From positions 34,855,501-34,919,500 of the forward strand of contig CM048846.1 of assembly GCA_026545225.1 (NCBI GenBank): DNA of 64,000 bases. Reading direction: 5' to 3'. The first letter of the stretch is position 1. Every line of letters starts with the position of its first letter. The DNA comes from Cornus controversa. Lineage: Eukaryota; Streptophyta; Magnoliopsida; Cornales; Cornaceae. This document shows positions 1 to 10,709 of this stretch, piece after piece. The notes beneath the pieces were generated by a model, which ran no database searches, had not been told where the DNA came from, and was given only the letters and a program-made list of their open reading frames with translations. The translations under genes were made by a program, and so were the position numbers.

Positions 1-600
1 ACAGAGATGTTACCCACAAACATGCATGCAATTTCATATAGCTCCGTCCTAATGGAATTCAAAATTTTCTGCCACAAATGATGCACATAACAAGTACTTA
101 CAATATCTAAAAATGTTAGAATCATGAATATGAAAACAGTCCCCACACATTGTTCAATCTTTAATAAGAATATAAGTGCAATCCAAAATGTCCTCTTTGA
201 AAAGTGAACATACATCCTAATGTGTGACTTATTGTCGCAAATGGAGAATAAATACAACGCCCGTCTTTAAAAGAAAAACTTTTTGAAAAAGATCACAAAG
301 GCATACCATTAAAACGTAAAATATTTACAAAAACTTATGTACAAGTGGCTGTGCAATGTCTAAGTCCCTTAAGCTTTCTAGCAAGCCCATGTAGCAGCGT
401 TGGGTCAATGACTCCCAAACCAGACGGTCATAGGGCACTAGGCGAAGAAACACCCCTCGGACTTAATAACCGAGCTTACTAGGCTTTGAACTTAAACGAG
501 CCAATTGCTTCTTTATTGCTCAACCTTGCACACTTTTTAGGCGCGAACACTCCATGCTTCCTGAGGCACAGAGGCCCGGCTTATTGAGTGAGAAGGCTTA

Positions 601-663
601 TTGCAACTTTCTTTTCTTTTTCTTTTTCTTTTTCTCTTTTTTTTTTTTTTTTCTTTTTCTTTA
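601..663. repeat. Polypyrimidine tract
   Basis: Almost pure C/T, with T-rich runs and CTTTTT repeats, inside the non-coding part of the left Athila-like derivative. Low complexity, no coding capacity. Confidence 0.8.
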
Positions 664-1331
664 ACATAAAAATAGAATGCCAACGGAACTCGTTCTCCAA
701 GCTGCTCAAATAAAAACGAACATTTTCAAAACTCTCCATACGACGTATACCCCACAATTAAAATGTATGTGTGCATTTGTGCAGTTTGAGGAACATTTAG
801 AATCATACTACACCATATTTTTAAAATTAAACACAATGTGGACCGTTTTGGAATGGAAATGTTGATTCTTTTTGAAAAAATTATGCAGAGATTAAAGTAC
901 TTAACTATATACACTTGTGGCTTTGATAATGACTTCGAATATCTAAAAAAAAACATGACGTCCTCACTATAATTAAAAGCTAAAAATTAGAAAGAAAAAT
1001 TTTAACTGTACATAAATGAAACAAAATGAATGCTCTACCCCCAAACTTAAAGTAAACATTGTCCTCAATGTTTCAGCATAAAAGTCAAAGATAAAAGAAC
1101 AATATTACCGGTATGGCGGTTCTCAAAAAATTGTAGCAAGCAAAGCAAATGATTCGTATCGCGAATAGAAAAATCTGCATTTGATCACTAACTGTATATC
1201 ACGAGCATTCTGGAGAAGAAAAAGTAACTGCACACTTAAACACACAAATTATATACCAAAATATTTACAATTCCTAATTATAATCAAATTAGATTTACTC
1301 TTTAAACTTAACAATTCAACCGTTTTAGCAG

Positions 1332-1349
1332 TCCCCGGCAACGGCGCCA
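1332..1349 (-). other. Primer binding site, tRNA-Asp type
   Basis: The plus strand reads TCCCCGGCAACGGCGCCA, which matches the 3' end (with CCA) of plant tRNA-Asp as I know it. On the minus strand this is the primer binding site, four bases (1350-1353) inside the LTR terminus at 1354. It fixes the orientation of the element as minus. Confidence 0.8.
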
Positions 1350-1353
1350 TTTT

Positions 1354-2113
1354 TGATGTGGTGGAAAACGCGATAAAATAATATTTAATATTGTCGTTGT
1401 TGTTTTACACCACGACCAAAAGATAATTTATAAATACCTACAAATACTCTACTAAAATAAGTAAAGTGGTAAGTAGGAGTCGAACCCACAGAGACTGCGT
1501 TTGGCTGAATTGTTAAGCTATCAAGACTTCATCTAATTCGATTTAAAAGAATTTGTTTTTGTGTTTTTATGATAAAGTGCTGAAAATTAAATGACATAAA
1601 ATAAAACATAAATTAAAGATAGAAGTTGGAGAGAGAGCTAGGGGTGGTTTCCACCACTAGCCATTCACATGTTCATAAGTGTAGCAAACTTGGGATTCAT
1701 CAATTTAAATGCCTAACAATGTCATTAGGCTTGTGACCTCAATGACATATCAAAAGATTAATGTGTGTGTCCACCTATCATAACCCATCTTCAACAAGCA
1801 TAGTTCTTCAACCTACCTAATTACCCTAGCTCTCTCTCCAACTTCTATCTTTAATTTATGTTTTATTTTATGTCATTTAATTTTCAGCACTTTATCATAA
1901 AAACACAAAAACAAATTCTTTTAAATCGAATTAGATGAAGTCTTGATAGCTTAACAATTCAGCCAAACGCAGTCTCTGTGGGTTCGACTCCTACTTACCA
2001 CTTTACTTATTTTAGTAGAGTATTTGTAGGTATTTATAAATTATCTTTTGGTCGTGGTGTAAAACAACAACGACAATATTAAATATTATTTTATCGCGTT
2101 TTCCACCACATCA
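1354..2113. repeat. LTR inverted repeat: 290-bp arms, 180-bp spacer
   Basis: Positions 1354-1643 and 1824-2113 are reverse complements with no difference or gap found by eye. Both outer ends are the LTR terminus (TGATGTGG on the left, CCACATCA on the right). The spacer 1644-1823 continues the left arm: the same sequence follows the same arm-like sequence in the solo LTR near 34610-34815. The LTR therefore runs from 1354 to about 1823 and then switches strand. Only the left terminus is followed by a primer binding site; the right one is followed by GC-rich sequence. Confidence 0.9.
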
Positions 2114-2310
2114 CTGCCCCGCCTGGCTCGGCCGGCCTTGGCTAGGCACTGCCCGGCTTGGCAAGGCTGGGTGCGGCCAGGACTCGGCCTGTGCCGCGCG
2201 CGAAGAAAAAAAGAAAAAAGAAAAGAAAAGAAAAGAAAGAAAAGAAAAAAAGAAAAAAAGGGAAAAAAGAAAAAGAAAAAAAGAAGAAAGGAAAAAAAGG
2301 AGAAAGTGTT
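2114..2310. repeat. GC-rich block followed by polypurine tract
   Basis: About 2114-2200 is very GC-rich with repeated CTTGG/CCGGC-like words, unlike its AT-rich surroundings. From 2200 to 2304 the sequence is almost only A and G (GAAAA, GAAAAAAA units). Open frames here are low-complexity Lys/Glu or Phe strings and not credible genes. It begins directly at the right terminus of the LTR inverted repeat. Confidence 0.75.
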
Positions 2311-2725
2311 TATTTGTATACCAGAGAAGCCCATAAGGCCCAGCAATTGACCCTCATGAACAGGGACATCTGATAGAGTAGTTAATTAGAAATATGAAAC
2401 GTGGAACGTAAAAAATGGGCTCAAGGTGACATGGAGAGGAAGTCTATTTTAACCAGGACTTCTCTATCTCCAAGAGACAATCTCTTACTATGACACGGCC
2501 TCATTTCACTACTATAAATACAGGGGCGATTCATATACCAGGTACGCGCAAAATACCCTCTGAGTTCCTGCACATCCTTTAAAACACCCTTTCGATTTCT
2601 GACTTAATCGTCGGAGTGTAATCGGCCGGCATTGCACCGGTGCCATTTCGATTACTCTTCTCTTATCTTTTTCACAGGTTGGCGTTTGACCAGATCGGGG
2701 TGGATTTTTGCATCATCACCTTTAA
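2311..2725 (+). mobile_element. LTR-like fragment with promoter, probably Ty3/gypsy
   Basis: There is a TATA-like box (CTATAAATA, 2512-2520). Downstream come the words GACTTAATCGTCGGAGTGT and a CA-rich leader ending near TTGCATCA (about 2720). A 'cgtcggagtg' word soon after the TATA box is typical of LTR R/U5 regions in plant Tat-lineage elements as I know them. I could not find the other LTR, a primer binding site or a TSD, so this is a truncated or solo LTR with unresolved ends. Confidence 0.45.
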
Positions 2726-5495
2726 TTTTTAGTAATAAAGTCTTCAGATTTTTCTTTTATTCTCTCTAAAGGTTATAATGGAGTTTCTTGTAATTATATA
2801 TACAAATCCTTTCAATATCTACTCCACAATGAGAAAGAAAGTGGCCCGCACATATTAATATTACGGCAATCTTTGAGAGGGCCAAAGATCCTCTATTTTC
2901 ATTTTCACTGTTGGTCTACCAAGCCTCCAAGCCTCCTACTTTGGATACTCTCACTATAAGAAAATGAGACCTTTACTTTCTTAACTTAGAAAACTCCCAT
3001 TACTAACATATACCATTTAAAGCACATATCTATCAAAACTCTCTCTTCTATGCTAATTCATTGATAGACTACCTTTCTTCAAACAAAAAAGTGTTTCAGT
3101 TAGGATAGAAACCTACTCCTAACAAACAATTGCATGTAAAATTGAGTCATAGAAGCGAAGTTTAATAATAAAAGAAACTGAATAATTCTCTTTATAAAAA
3201 TTTGAACATTATAATGGAACTCCATTCCATATTACAACGATTAAAAAACATAAGAAACCTAAACATGGATCTCAACTTGTTATTACAAAGAAAGTATAGA
3301 TAATGCTAAGTACAAAGCTCATGGACAATGGTTTTGTATATACAAGCCTGAACACAAATTTAAAAGTTAACTAACAAGCCAAAGGAAAACGCAACATTAA
3401 AATGAAATAAACCCTGAGTGAGGTCCTAGGGATTCCTGAATAACACTAGCAACAGAAACCTGTCAGAGCTAAAATCTTCAAACCTACATTACAACAAAAG
3501 GATGAGTCAATTTCAAGAAAATTTAAACCAAGAAAAATCACTGCAGTAAACACCATTAGTCTAAAGCCAAGGACATTTTGAGATGGAGAAATGTTGGATT
3601 TAAATATTTCTACATCTATATATGTATGTATACATAAGAGTAACATCGTATCAGTTGCAAAGGAAATCATAAGACCTATAACATAAGGCGGGAATATGCT
3701 ATCACATACTAATAAATCCAAAAGTTCAAGACTATAATGTGCTAGGCCCAATGAAAAAAAATACAAAAATTACCTTGAGTTTTGTACTTCTCATATAGCT
3801 GACTCAATTCTGTGTAATTTGAATTGGTTAAGCCATTGCATAAAAAAAGTTGAGCACTCAATTACAACATTTTTTTGGCAATTTGTTATATAACAACTTT
3901 ACTCTAGTTAGATATTAAATAATTAAAAAAGAGGAAAAATTAGCTATCATGGATGCTCACTTGGAAAGGCGTAGTTTGAGTAAACTAAGCTATTGGCTAA
4001 ATATTCTGGGTTTAATGGTTCTTGTCTATGTAAATGCGACATTTTTTCAGGTCCCACTAATGGATATCAATATATATATAACATCATATATATATATGGA
4101 TCATTCTGAATCTACGATGTGAAGGATGATTATGAGTAAAGTAGTCATGGAATCTAATGTCATTTTCCAGCTAGTGAAAATCAAATGGGGACTTAATCAT
4201 GCAAAATTCAACTCTCTATTGAATTAACGATCCACCCCAACATAGAAAGGAAAACATTTGAAAATAAATCCAATAAGAAAAAAGAGGAAGAGTGTAACTA
4301 TACCATTGTGATGCAACATTGAAAATTAGTAAGACATTCCCTTTGTAAGTGCTCAAGTCAATTAGAGAGATAGGATAACATAAGAAGCTCGCAAGTAAAA
4401 TTGCCCCCCCCCCCCTTATTGATGGCTAACGGCTTGAAAACATTTCAATTGAGCACACCCAAGAAAGTAACAAAAGTTCAGTTTCTATTTAAGTACTATA
4501 TTAGTATGCACTTTCAAAACTACTCAATATCCAAGATGAAAATAGAAACCTACCATCTTCACTGGGAAAGAAAAATTACTCTCTAGTAGAGACAAAAGCT
4601 ATCTGTTTGCTCCCAAGGGTTGAGGTTCCAATTTAAAAGAGAAAAAGAGATCATTTTTTTCTTTTTCTTGAAAACCACTAACTTACAGATAAGGACAACA
4701 TAAAGTTACTTTATGTCAGTTTCCAACATACAAGATCATCATCCTTGTATTCTAAATCTTTTGTTTTTTCAAGCAGAAAGAAGTGAAATCAAGTGTCTAC
4801 GAGGGCCTCCAAATGTAGCACTTAACTTAGAAGAATTATCCCATCGATCACAAGGGACACAAATGATAATAAATAAGTTGGGATTTAGCAGATACGAAAT
4901 GACAACTTCATAGAGTTTAAATAATCTACAAAGATGGTTATGAATCCATCTCATAATATCAAATTTTGATGCAAAATCATGTTACTTGTGGCCACAGTCC
5001 TACGTATCTAACCTGCAATTCACACTTCTATTCACTAAACAGAGCATTATTGATATTCAAACAACTTATACCAAAGAATCAAAGATGACACAAAAATACA
5101 TCTCAGTTGATAAATGAAAGGACATTCCACAGAATATAGAGTCAAAAGGATGTGGAAAAGAATACCATAAAATGTTAGATAGTTTTGTAACAATTGCCTC
5201 AATTATCGAACATGCTAAAAACTTGAACTTCCCATTATATACTTCCTTTGCTTCATGATTGTGCTTCCCTAAAAGTCCTTAATTGTGCGCCAATGTAAAA
5301 AATTGGTATTGTGATCACATATTCGTACTCTCTACTGACTTTCTACACTAAATCTATATAACCTCAGTTACAGTTGCAAACACAATCATAAACACTTAGA
5401 TCATTAAAGAATGTATACAATCTCACATGAAAATAAAAATAAAAAAGAAACCTAGGTAAGATGCCAAAAAATTGAATTTTGACACTCCTAATTAA
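2726..5495. other. AT-rich stretch, no gene recognised
   Basis: I see no convincing coding region on either strand. The longest frame (minus, 3446-3766) is AT-rich and hydrophobic without a recognisable family. There is a C10 homopolymer near 4404 and a TA-rich stretch at 4070-4100. It may be host intergenic or intronic DNA: it is the flank into which Tat-1 inserted and would join to 31092 and beyond if Tat-1 were removed. Confidence 0.6.
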
Positions 5496-5500
5496 CATCA

Positions 5501-5933
5501 TGTAAGTACAAAAAATTGCTTAGCTAATTACTGCTAATTAACTCAATGCACACACCCAAAATAAAGAACATAATATCTTTAGAGAGAGAGAGATTTCAAG
5601 AGGTGAATTTGAGGATCCTTTTCATTCACATGTCTTTGGATATTTATATAAGTAGGAATCCCCGTCCTTCTAGGATTGTAGTTCCCTTATTTGCAGCTAT
5701 CTTTACTCTCAAGAATTTGAATTTCTTTTTGAGTTTGGACTTGTAATTGGATTGCGCTATTTTAGTCTTTAAATGAGGGCGAATGGGCCATTTTATGGGA
5801 GGGCTAAGCCCTCTAACTTCATCGACCCAGCCCCTTGGGATTTCTACTGACAGTTGGGCTTAAGCCGACTTGGGCTTGGTCCGTTCGTGTATCAGTTCGG
5901 CCACTAGACTTAGGCGAGAATTTTACCCCCACA
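5501..5933 (-). repeat. Tat-1 3' LTR
   Basis: 433-bp terminal repeat matching 30658-31086. Just inside it on the minus strand is a purine-rich tract with five G (about 5934-5950), in the place expected for the polypurine tract. Confidence 0.85.
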
Positions 5934-6145
5934 CATTACCCCCAATTCATTTCAGTTATGAATTTTGTCATAATTGAGGGAATTCGTATAGGTTTCGTGA
6001 TGATTTAGGTGTCTGTATTGAGATCTTTTATTTAATGCTGAAGTATTTGGCGACTGTGCTGCATCACATAAGTAACTATTTCACATTACCCTTTGTATTT
6101 TATTTTGATACTTGTTGATTTCAGTCACAAATCTTCTAAATCTGA

Positions 6146-6653
6146 TTGTCTTCTCTTCTAGATTCACTTTTCTTTGATCTTTTTGGTATCGATTTGTCTT
6201 CTCAGGTTAGTTTTCATCTTTTTACTTCCATATTTCCCTTCCTTATGATGTTTTTTAGTGATAGTGATCGCACCCTTTCTGGCAATCAAGAAATTAATAT
6301 GTCTAGTTCTTCCCTTCTAGTTGTAGAAAATGTTCAACCTGCTACTGTGGTTAGGAAAGTAGTCACATCTGATCAGGGTGTGGTTGTTGTTCCAGTGACT
6401 AGGCAGTGGGTTGATCTTGAGAAAATCAAAAATTAATGTCACATTCCCAATGAAGTCTTAATCGAGGGTTATCTCTTGGATTTTGACTATAGTGTTGGTG
6501 TGGGAGTAAAAAAGGGCGAGGTTCTTTTCTCGGCTTCCCACTTGAAGACTTTTAAATTTTTCCTTCATCTTTTCTTCAATTTTGTTCTTTTCAAACTAAA
6601 GCTTGCACCGCTTCAGCTAAACTCTAATTTTTTTCGTATCATCTCCAGCATAC
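6146..6653 (+). pseudogene. Tat-1 antisense gene, N-terminal part (Transposase_28-like)
   Basis: Plus-strand coding-like sequence opposite in sense to Tat-1 gag-pol. A frame reading through VVENVQPATVV and VPVTRQWVDL ends at a stop near 6434 and continues to the Athila insertion point. Across that point, with the Athila and one CATAC copy removed, an APLQLNSNFF-type segment joins a HVHKLNVHLND segment without a break. The motif order resembles the plant 'putative gypsy-type transposon' domain (Transposase_28 in Pfam) by memory of the family, not by search. GT/AG-like boundaries near 6166-6215 suggest introns. The role of such antisense ORFs in Tat elements is unknown to me. Now broken by stops and by the insertion. 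Confidence 0.55.
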
Positions 6654-8176
6654 TGATAAGCGTCGAATGTTACGCATTCTAGCCTCTTAACTTATGTATT
6701 TTATTCTCTTAGTGGTAGACTATTTTGGGATTTTACTTTGTTTTAGTGTTTTCTGTATTTTCAGGGCCTTAATGATTATTTCAGTTAAAACCAAGCTTTT
6801 GGGCTTTTAAAGAAGACATCCAAGATTGTTAGATGAAGCCTACATCAAGGAGAATCTTTCAACCATTTATTTTAACTCAAATCAGCCCAAGGAAGAGGTC
6901 GAAGAGAATTACAACTGCTTAAGAAGGTTTCGGGCCTGAAGCCCAAATCTGCGCATAATATAGTCTTAATCCCGTTTTAGAAAACGGACCAGAAGTCCTA
7001 TTTTCGAGCCTCAAATCGACATTATTTTTTATTAGGGTTGAACAAAATTTGATTCTGCACACTTTTGTATTTCACGAAAATTCCGTAAATCGGACTTCTA
7101 GTGGGTCAAAAGTTGGGCCGAAGTCAGTAGGAAAAACCCACCTGATTAGTGCTGCGGGAAACCTTAATTTATTCCTAATTGGATTAGGACTTTGGTGTAT
7201 TCTCTTGGGGAAGAAAGTGAAGAATCAGGGGCTAAAAAAATAGGGAGAAAAGAGAAGAACACAGAGAGAGATTGGAGAGTCTGAGAGGGCTGAGAAGAGA
7301 ACAGAAACATATTGCAGAGCCATTGGAGAACGAAGTCATATGCATAATTTATGAAGATGATGCCTTCTTCCTCAACAGTTGAAGCTTCTTCTTCTGCCAT
7401 GAGCAGCTAGTTCATCCACTAGGGTTTTGATGTAGCCCTAACAAAGGATCAATGGTTTGATTGTTTTAATTATTGGGGACCTTTATATACATGCATAGAT
7501 TGTGTACTTCAGAGGATTCTTATTATAGAATTGAGCAATAAAAGTCTTGTAAATTCAATCTCAATGATTTCTTATCTTGTCTTAGATATTTAGTTGTTGT
7601 TATTGAACTCAATCTCTCTTGTTTTCTGTGATCATGAGAGAGATTATTACACAATGATAATCACTGAATATATTGTTAAGAGCTTTGATGGATTATGCTT
7701 AGAGAAGATGAACCATACTGCACCCTACATTAGAGTAGTTAGGCAGATGACCCATGCCAATCGAAGATAGTCCATGGCTTAGCCTTAATCATATGTTACC
7801 TTCTTGACGGATGAAGGTGAGCTTGTAGCCACCGACACCACTTATGCATGATGTAATTCCCTATAGTTGATTCAATTGACCATTGATTGTGGAGTTAGTG
7901 GTGAAGTCAAACACCCTAGATTTCTCTCATATTATCTTCATTATCTATTTACCTTTGATTTATTTTATTTTCCTTTTTAATTAATTTAGTTTAAAAATCA
8001 GAATTCTTTTCTTCTAAATTTAATTAGAATTAATTCCGTATTTCAACTTATCAGACCATAATCCTTGAGGTACGATACCCCTTTCGATAGCCCTATTTTG
8101 CAAGGAATTCGTTCTATTGCAAAGTGTGAAAAATTTTAATTGATATACTTTTTGAGTCACACTCACACACGAATCA
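6654..8176 (+). repeat. Athila 5' LTR
   Basis: Starts TGATAAGCG and ends CACACGAATCA. A TATA-like box (TTTATATAC, 7482-7490) is followed about 50 bp later by AATAAA (7537-7542), a plausible promoter and polyadenylation pair. The block from about 7050 to 7662 is identical to the 3' LTR, while the first 400 bp and the last 180 bp hold nearly all differences. Confidence 0.95.
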
Positions 8177-8181
8177 ATTTT

Positions 8182-8199
8182 TGGCGCCGTTGTCGGGGA
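8182..8199 (+). other. Primer binding site, tRNA-Asp type
   Basis: TGGCGCCGTTGTCGGGGA, five bases after the LTR end. It is complementary to the 3' end of plant tRNA-Asp with one mismatch (T for C at the twelfth base), judged against the exact copy at 1332-1349. Confidence 0.85.
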
Positions 8200-8321
8200 T
8201 TATCTATTTGATTGATTGGATTTTACAGAATTAATTTTAATTGGATTTTTAGTTTAGGAAATTTTTATGTTTTATTTTTAATTTTGTTTTTGTTTTCTTT
8301 TCAGGTGCTTTTTGCTAATAT

Positions 8322-9257
8322 ATGCAAGGTCGTCGTTCTGTAGCTGATCCTTTGATACCTCTTGATCCTGAGCCTGAACGTACTCTTAGACAACAGAGGA
8401 ACATCACTGTTGATACCATTGTGCAAGAGGAAGAATTACTTGAAGACATGGCAGAAGAGAGGAATAATAACCTTGTTCCTAATGCTGATGGAGAAAGAGC
8501 TAGATTGCTGAGGGACTACTATGTTCCTGAGACATATACCTCGCCAGCAGGTTTTCAACTGCCCAATGTCACAGCATAGAATTATAAGATCAAGTCCAGC
8601 ATTATTCAGATGCTACCATCTTATTTTGGGCTGACTCAAGAAGACCCTTACAAGCATCTGGATGATTTCATTGAAGTGTGCTCAACTACAAAAATTCACA
8701 ACTTTTCTGAAGATGCTTTCAGAATGAGACTTTTTCCATTCTCTCTGAAAGACAAAGCGAAATATTGGTTCAACTCTCTACCGGCAGGTTCTATCACGAC
8801 TTGGACTCAGATGCAACATGAGTTTCTCAAGAAGTATTTTCCGATATGGAAGACCAATCAGTTCAGACGTGCTATCACTGGTTTCTCCCAACATGAGGGG
8901 GAACAATTTTATGAGACATGGGAAAGATTCAAGGACCTTCTTAGGAAGTGTCCCCATCATCAAGTTCCTAAGTGGCAACTAGTGCAGAGTTTTCATGAAG
9001 GGCTGATAGAAGCCAACAAACAGATGGTTGATGCATCTTGTGGAGGTACTTTTATGTTGAAGAGTGAAGAAGAGGCATGGACCTTATTTGAAAATCTTAG
9101 TGACAACTCTCTACAACATGTGTCCTCTACTCGTTCTAGCAGACCTGCCACTACAAGGAAGACTGATGGGATTTTTGAGGTTGGTGCTTCAGAAGTTATG
9201 ACAACTGACATTGATTTAATTACAAAGAAGGTAGCAGCAATTATGGCTGCCAATTAA
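8322..9257 (+). pseudogene. Athila gag, N-terminal and capsid part
   Basis: Gag packages the element RNA into virus-like particles in the cytoplasm. The ATG at 8322 opens a frame broken by TAG at 8577 and then TAA at 9255, with no frame change between or after. The typical retrotransposon gag core is visible: MLPSYFGLTQEDPYKHLDDF, then LFPFSLKDKAKYWF, then a FLKKYFP segment and a FSQHEGEQFYETWERFKDLL segment. The sequence just before and after the first stop is normal gag, so the stop is a point change. Lies right after the LTR and a 120-bp leader. Confident in identity; clearly not translated in full without readthrough. Confidence 0.88.
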
Positions 9258-9281
9258 ATTCCTTCTACTTCAAATTCTTCA

Positions 9282-10697
9282 TTGCTAGGCCCTTGTGAAT
9301 TTTGCTCTAGTCCTATGCATAACGTGAGCAATTGTCCTTCGGTGGGGCAATTTTCTGATATTCAACATGAGCAAGTTCAAGCTACTTTCACTAGACCAAT
9401 GAATCCTCCACGAGGTAATACTTACAATCCCACATGGAGGAATCATCCTGGTTTCTCTTATAGTAATCAAGGGGCAGCAATGCAACCATCATATCAACCT
9501 AGGACTTTTGTGCCTCAACAACAATATCAAACACGAAGTCCTATGGCCCAAAGAATTTCTGCTATTGAAGACAAGCTGACACTTACCTTGTCTAAATTTG
9601 ACAAGCTTGATTCTCTTATCGAGACAGTGCAAGCTACTGCAGCAACAGTACAATCTACAGTTCAGCTAGTGCACTCGCATTCTCAATCCATTGCCAAACT
9701 GGAATCTCAGTTTGGACAGCTTGCTACTTCATTGAGTAGAAGAGAAAAAGGGAAACTCCCTAGTCAACCAATTGTTAATCCAAGAGCGATGCAAGCTTCC
9801 ACAAGTAACTCACACCATGAGCAAGTCCAGGCCATTACCACTTTGAGAAGTGGGAAAATAATTGACAATAAGGTGGGTGAGAAGAAAGAAGAAGAAAAAG
9901 TGACCACAAGTCCAAGTGCTGAAATTCCTTATGAGCCCAAGGCTCCTTTCCCACAACGTTTCCTTGAAGCATCTAAATTGGGGAAGCAAGGGGACAAGTT
10001 GCATGACATGATGGAGGTGTTTCAACAAGTGAAGATTAATTTGCCACTCCTTGATGCCATCAAGCAAATTCCTCCTTATGCTAAATTCTTGAAGGACTTG
10101 TGCACTCAGAAAAGGCGTTCTAAAAGCCATGTGCCAAAGAAAGTGATGCTGCCACAACAAGTAAGTTCGATAATTCAGCAGTGTACTCCTCCCAAGTACA
10201 AAGATCCTGGTGCTCCAACTATCTCATGCATTATTCGGGAGCACCATGTGGATAAAGCTCTTCTTGATTTGGGTGCAAGTGTAAATTTGCTACCCTATTC
10301 AGTCTACTTACAATTGGGCTTGGGAGAATTGAAGCCTACCTCGGTGGTATTGCAATTTGCAGACAGATCAACAAAGCAACCCCGAGGAATCATAGGAGAT
10401 GTGCTCATTAAAGTGGATAAGTTCTACTTTCCTGTTGATTTCATTGTAGTTGACACTGAGCCGGTTCACAATCCGAAGAGGCACATTCCAGTGATCCTTG
10501 GTCGACCTTTCTTAGCTACTGCTGATGCTTGCATAAATTGTAGGTCGGGGATCATGGATATTTTGTTTGGCAATATGAAGGTTAAACTTAATATTTTCAA
10601 TGCTATTGAGAATCCTCCAGATCAGATTGATGTTTTCTTCATGGACTCTGAGGATGTGACTGAATCTACATATGAAATAAGGGTGCTAGAAAAATAG
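9282..10697 (+). pseudogene. Athila gag C-terminus (zinc knuckle) and aspartic protease
   Basis: Same frame as upstream gag, read without a new ATG. A CCHC zinc knuckle (CEFCSSPMHNVSNC) lies near 9294-9335 and binds element RNA. A Gln-rich linker with a helical heptad-like segment (9550-9750) follows. The retropepsin core is at about 10250-10520: ALLDLGASVNLLP carries the catalytic Asp (DLG in place of DTG, usual for this lineage), and VILGRPFLATA forms the back of the fold. The frame ends at TAG 10695, shortly before the place where RT should begin. The protease would cut the gag-pol polyprotein. Confidence 0.88.
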
Positions 10698-10709
10698 AAG
10701 GAGAAGAAG

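Larger units (their letters stand above)
1..2113 (-). mobile_element. Truncated Athila-like element, minus strand, lacking gag-pol
   Basis: Read on the minus strand, this begins with an LTR end (1354), then a primer binding site (1332-1349), then non-coding sequence running off the left edge. Several short blocks match, in the same order, the 3' non-coding region of the complete Athila element at 14580-15680: around 1045-1075 (near 14585), 541-580 (near 15110-15140), 390-450 (near 15235-15270) and 1-25 (near 15660). The primer binding site is therefore almost next to 3'-UTR-like sequence, with no gag or pol between. I infer a deleted or non-autonomous derivative whose 3' LTR lies outside the window. 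The LTR side is abnormal: it folds back on itself (see the inverted repeat). Confidence 0.65.

Noticed and set aside
2086..2373. Open frames of Phe or Lys/Glu across 2100-2370
   Set aside because: They are translations of a polypurine/polypyrimidine tract and show no protein character.
7164..7400. 78-residue minus-strand frame present in both Athila LTRs (also 16381-16617)
   Set aside because: Identical only because the LTR block is identical; no promoter or family evidence.
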